A model generated the notes under the pieces. That model saw only the letters and a program-made list of their open reading frames with translations. It was not told where the DNA came from and ran no database searches. From Botrytis cinerea B05.10 (taxonomy: Eukaryota > Ascomycota > Leotiomycetes > Helotiales > Sclerotiniaceae): a stretch of 64,000 nt of DNA. This document shows positions 59,961 to 64,000 of this stretch, piece after piece. Position 1 is the stretch's first letter, and each line of letters opens with the position of its first letter. The translations under genes were made by a program, and so were the position numbers. The stretch covers positions 434,001-498,000 of the forward strand of contig NC_037322.1 in the NCBI RefSeq assembly GCF_000143535.2, given 5' to 3'.

Positions 59961-62900
59961 TCAATGACCTGTCAACAACTTTCTGTTTTTCTTCAACACA
60001 GCTAGAAGTCTTTTCTCCAATTCTTGGGTCTCCTTCTTTGCGATTTGCATTGCAGACTCTGACTCCTTTTCAGTTAGTAATTGAACATTTCGATCCTGTC
60101 GTCCATCATCAGAATTTCGATGCCCCGCAAAACCCGCAGTATAGTTTGCAACCCTATCATTGAGGTCCATGTCATGAAAGTCTTGAGCGTGATAATTTCC
60201 ATTCAAGGGGGACCAGCTGGAAGTCTCGCTCCCTTGAAGTGCAGTGTCACCCGCCAGAACATTCGCACTAAGTGCCTTTTCTAACTGGGGGTTGTTAGAG
60301 AGAGATGGTAGAACATATTGGTTAATGTAATTTAAAGCTTCATCACGCTGAATCTTGCTGACCGCATCCATAGGTGTAGTATTGCCGGTGGACATGGATG
60401 TGGGGAAATATGAAGCAGGTCCATTTGGAACCGCGCGACCGCCAACCAAATTGAATCCAACGCCTGTGTTTTGCAGTCCGGAAACAAATGCAGTAGGACC
60501 AGCATTGGCTGCAATTCTCGCTTGGAGCTCCAAGTATCGCTTCTCTTCATCAGGAGTGAGATTGCGAACACAATCCCCATTGGGTGTCAACATGATCCGG
60601 ATCGATCCCGAGGCAATCTTGTGAACAGTGTTTCCTGCGTTCAACTCGGCTCGTTCCTCAGGACTTACATCAAGTTTTGCAAGCGCTTCGGCGAAAGCTG
60701 GTCCAAAATTATCCTTCTCTCTCTTCCTCTCATTACTGATACCAGGCGGGGTTTTCAATATCTCAGATAAATTTGAGACAAAGGGGGCAAGGCTGGCTGG
60801 GCTTGGACCTGTACGCTTTTCTACAATTTCCTCATTTTCGACCACAGAAACCTTTGGTGCCTCGGGTAGAGGTGTAGGTTGTTGCCCCTTTGCCTTATTC
60901 TTGCCCTTTCCCTCACTTTTATTGACAGGTTTGTCACTGCTAGTTGAGACATGCTTTTCTGGTACAATAGGTTCTGCAGGCTTACTCTCTTCACGGGCAA
61001 CCACGACGGGCGGAGGTGATGGTGGTCTGCTAGGCGCCGAGGTAGGAGCACTAGGGGCACTTTTAGCATTCGGCCTATCCCTCTTCTTTGTCTTTCTGCC
61101 CATGATTGGCTCTTGTTCTCCAACTTTCTTGGCTTCAGCTGCAGCTGCCATTTGATCTTCCAGAGCCTGTTCCTTCTTCGCAGCCTTATCCCTTTTTGTC
61201 TTTGCCGTGTTGCGAGTGGGTCGCGGCTGTCCATTCCTGGACGGACCAGGTGAGCTCGCTCTCGAAGCTGTTGCGGACATAAGGGACGCATTGTCATGCT
61301 CACTCGTAGTATCAGGAAAATGTGCGGGGTACGGAGCTACGGATGTTGCCGAAGTTGGAGCAGGGCTTCCCATTGTAACCGTCTCGCCCTTTAGTGCCGA
61401 AGAATTAATAGTCAAAACTTTATGAATGTAGGGAGGTCTCACTGCTGATACCGCTGACACTGGTAGCGAGGGAAAATCTGACGTTGGAGCAACATTTTGA
61501 CTGGGCTTCTCAATGGTGTCCACTATATTAGTAGTAGGATTCGTGGAAGCTGAAATAGTCAAAACAGATGGCGCTGTTTTCTGCTCGCTTGCCTTTGTAC
61601 CTTTCTGTGCATTCGAGATTCTTGATGTAGATGGCGCCTTGGAAGAGGAGGCAACTGATTTTGATACTTTCTTCGGTGCAGGTTTTGTTTCCTTCTGTGT
61701 CCCGAGGGCTGGAAAATCATCGGTGGAGTAAGGCGTTGGAGTTGCCGGAGTGGTTGCTGCAGGGTGTGAAGGAGTTGTTGGAACTACAGGCACTGTACTA
61801 GACTGAGCTGCTGTATCTTTCAACATACTAGAGGAAATGCCTTTGGTTTCATGTTTTGTTTGTGCTTCAGACGCTAATATCTCAGGGGCAGGGGTAGGGG
61901 CAGGGGCAGGTAAAGCTTTAGACTTGACGGGAGAAGGTGTTGATGGTTGAGACATGGCGAGTGGTGTGGCAATACGGGGAGGATATGCCATGCTAACTTG
62001 TCTCGATGGTGTGAACGGAGCAGCTACTGAAATTGTCTTGGAGGGTTTTCCAATTGGATCTTCGCGGATTGCTGGAGGAGGGTGTCCATGGGGATTTGGT
62101 AGCCCAGGTGGGAAAGCCGGAGTGCTCGATCGAGATACCTCTCGAGACATTTCACCATATCTCATGGGTGAGTCATCTGGTACACTATCTGATACCAAAG
62201 CGTCCACACTGTGCAAAATGCTTTCGTCGAAAGTTGAATCTTCTAAACAATGTTAACGTTAGCGTATCTCCTTCAAAATGAGCATGTGTGCAGTGATAAG
62301 TGGGCGGTAATATTAAAGGAGCATCATCGGTTAATACACAATGCTACTACAAGATAGGGACACGGTCACATCACGAATCCATCATCGTCTTCGATAATTG
62401 AAAGAGCGGGCTACTGAAGGTACAAAATATGTAAGAATGATATATTTCTCCAGCCACTGTCGTTGGCGTGGGATCGGGGACTATAACGTACATGAGAGAA
62501 GTGGCCGCGACGAAGACGATGATGGAATTCCCGGCGTGACCTGTTTTGACCTTGTTGCGCACCCAGACGAAATAAACAGAAAATAAACGATGGCAGCAAT
62601 CCCATGAGGCCCTCTCACTCATTTTCCAACCGTAATATGACGCCAATGCATCCGAAGCATCCATCTTGGAGCTATGCCATGCCCGCTAAAACAAATGTGT
62701 GCTATACCGAGCAACAATGCAATACCCTTTGAAGAGTTTTTGCCAACGCCATCCTTGTATATGAAAAGAAAGATCATTATCTACAAAAGCCACGCCAAAT
62801 ATTACGCCCAACTGAAATAGTCATCTACCATCTGGGGAATCCTGCGCCACCGCCATACATTAGGTTGGGGTTGTACCCACCTTGAGCCTGACCAAACAGC

Positions 62901-64000
62901 CCCTGTCCGACTCCGGCATTGCTCTGTTGTTGATGCTGCATTCTCGCCTGCAAGATACTTGGGTCCGCAAGATCGACTAAGCCACCTCCCCCAGAGGAGG
63001 AAGTGTTAGCATGCCTGTGCTTCTTTCCCTTCTTTTTCTGCTTTTGACCGAAGTCATGAAACGCCCCGGTTTGAGGACCGTAGAGCGATGCCAGAAGGCC
63101 TGAAGCAGGAGCTGGAGTGGAGGAGGCAGATGGGAACTGTTGATGAAGAAAATTAGGAAACATGTACTCACGCTTACTTGTATCAAGACCCTGATTGCCG
63201 CCAGCACTAGGACGACCCCTCAAAATTTCACGAAGCATCTCACTACCGTTCTCCTTGTTAGCTCCTCCGAAAGCCGAACCACCTCCCATCGTATTACCAA
63301 ATCCATGGCCTTGGCCAAACATCCCTCCGCCAATAGGTGGGGTGTTGGACTTCAGACCCGAAAGTCCTGGAGGAGCTGGGATTGAAGGATTAAAGGACTG
63401 GAATCCTTGTTGAGGATGACTTGAAGGAGGCATCATTGAAGCTTGCTGTTGCATCATCTTGGAATTGGCAGAAGGTTTGATGGACGATGGCCCAGCGGCA
63501 CCATCTCCAGCAAAGCTGTACCGAGAAGATTGTCTGTTGTGGCCTGGTTGTTGGAAGAGTGCGTTATTCTGGTTTAATGGATTTCCGAGTCCGACCGGGG
63601 ACGAAATGTGGTCCATGAAGCTTGGTGGGACACCCGATGGGGATTTGAACATTGAAAGTTGTGACTGCTGTAATGGAGTGAGCGATCGTCCATTAACAGA
63701 ACCCAAATTGCTGATATTCTGGTAGTTTTGTTGTTGTCCAAGACTTGGGCCAAACGGCCCGTTGGTAGAGCCACGCTGGATTGGCAGCTGAGAACTCTGA
63801 CGACGTTGAAATCCAGGAGGTTGGTTAATTTCTCGTCCGTTATCCTCTGGCTCGCCACCCAGTTGTAGACTACCACTCTCCGGTTCTTGTTCTTCCACAG
63901 GCTCAGGTACAGATTGAAGATCAGCCTGCGATTCCTGCTCCATGTGAAGACGCTCCTCCTCCTGTTGTTGCTCGCGCATCAAACGACGCTTTTCTCCACC
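59961..64000 (-). CDS. not4: CCR4-NOT complex E3 ubiquitin ligase subunit Not4, C-terminal part (5' end beyond the window)
   Basis: The gene enters from the right edge. Exon 64000-62881 encodes GGEKRRLMREQQQ, then ESGSLQLGGEPED, TPLQQSQLSMFKSP, RQSSRYSFAGDG, MFGQGHGFGNTMGGG, REILRGRP, GLLASLYGPQTGAF, KKKGKKHRHANTSSSGGGG and LVDLADPSILQARM: the fungal Not4 middle region. Two endings exist. Read-through stops at 62825 (...GGGAGFPRW). Splicing of a 638-nt intron (62880-62243, AAG|GTGGGT donor, GCTAAC branch site, TTTAG acceptor) joins in frame to 62242-59961, adding 760 codons including the stop: SSTPAFPPGLPNPHGHPPPA, DDFPALGTQ, MLTPNGDCVRNLTPDEEKRY, LNYINQYVLPSLS and a final coiled helix ending KKNRKLLTGH. 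Both tails are known in fungal Not4 proteins. The RING and RRM domains must lie outside the window. The protein acts in mRNA deadenylation and co-translational quality control. Confidence 0.8.

Noticed and set aside
62217..62242. 59961-62216 as a separate gene with its own start
   Set aside because: The first codon of that ORF is TTG, the frame continues upstream to a clear acceptor with a GCTAAC branch site, and its protein is the known second half of fungal Not4.
62371..62825. ORFs and possible exon between the two Not4 exons
   Set aside because: The translations are unrelated to Not4, and the region fits within one intron with good splice signals at both ends.
1..64000. tRNA and rRNA genes
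   Set aside because: I looked for B-box-like GGTTCGA and rRNA core motifs on both strands and found no convincing cloverleaf or rRNA segment. A covariance-model search would be decisive.

Overview
The window looks like a chromosomal stretch of a filamentous ascomycete. The evidence is single genes on both strands, short GT..AG introns (mostly 50-100 nt) with CTAAC/CTAAT-type branch points, fungal-only families (two Zn2Cys6 factors, a PTH11-type receptor, RTA1-like, 2EXR, TOK channel, VVD-type LOV protein), an AT-rich base composition and long intergenic spaces. A Helotiales/Sclerotiniaceae (Botrytis- or Sclerotinia-like) source is my best guess, from general protein resemblance only. I see no rRNA, tRNA or CRISPR array.

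Left part (1-28.5 kb), gene-poor and accessory in character: an uncharacterised multi-pass membrane protein cut by the left edge and carrying a frame break (-), a TOK-type two-pore K+ channel (+), an uncharacterised basic-tailed protein (+), a short Zn2Cys6 regulator (-), an RTA1-like membrane protein (+), a 2EXR protein (+), a small chromodomain-like protein with an in-frame LDE minisatellite (+), a few small ORFs, a 389-bp MITE with 12-bp perfect inverted termini, a seven-exon PTH11-like receptor (-), and a Rid-family protein (+) that lacks the catalytic arginine.

Middle part (28.5-41.5 kb): dominated by micro- and minisatellites with strong strand asymmetry. Embedded in it are a six-exon Zn2Cys6 factor (-), a VVD-type LOV blue-light receptor (-) with a cluster of GATCGA motifs 0.7-2.0 kb upstream, and a mitochondrial bL33m gene (+) of 60 codons split by introns of 272 and 896 nt.

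Right part (41.5-64 kb), housekeeping and gene-dense: a 1705-residue coiled-coil protein whose N-terminus has a SUMO-interaction-like motif and a TQ-motif ladder (-), a Ser/Thr-rich single-pass membrane protein (+), Enp2/NOL10 (-), Mediator subunit 13 (+) divergent from Enp2, methylthioadenosine phosphorylase (-), and the 3' part of the CCR4-NOT ubiquitin ligase Not4 (-). Not4 seems able to end in two ways, depending on a 638-nt intron. No gene cluster or operon-like organisation was found. The genes appear functionally independent; the one local regulatory link I can propose is light control of the LOV gene through its own upstream motif cluster.
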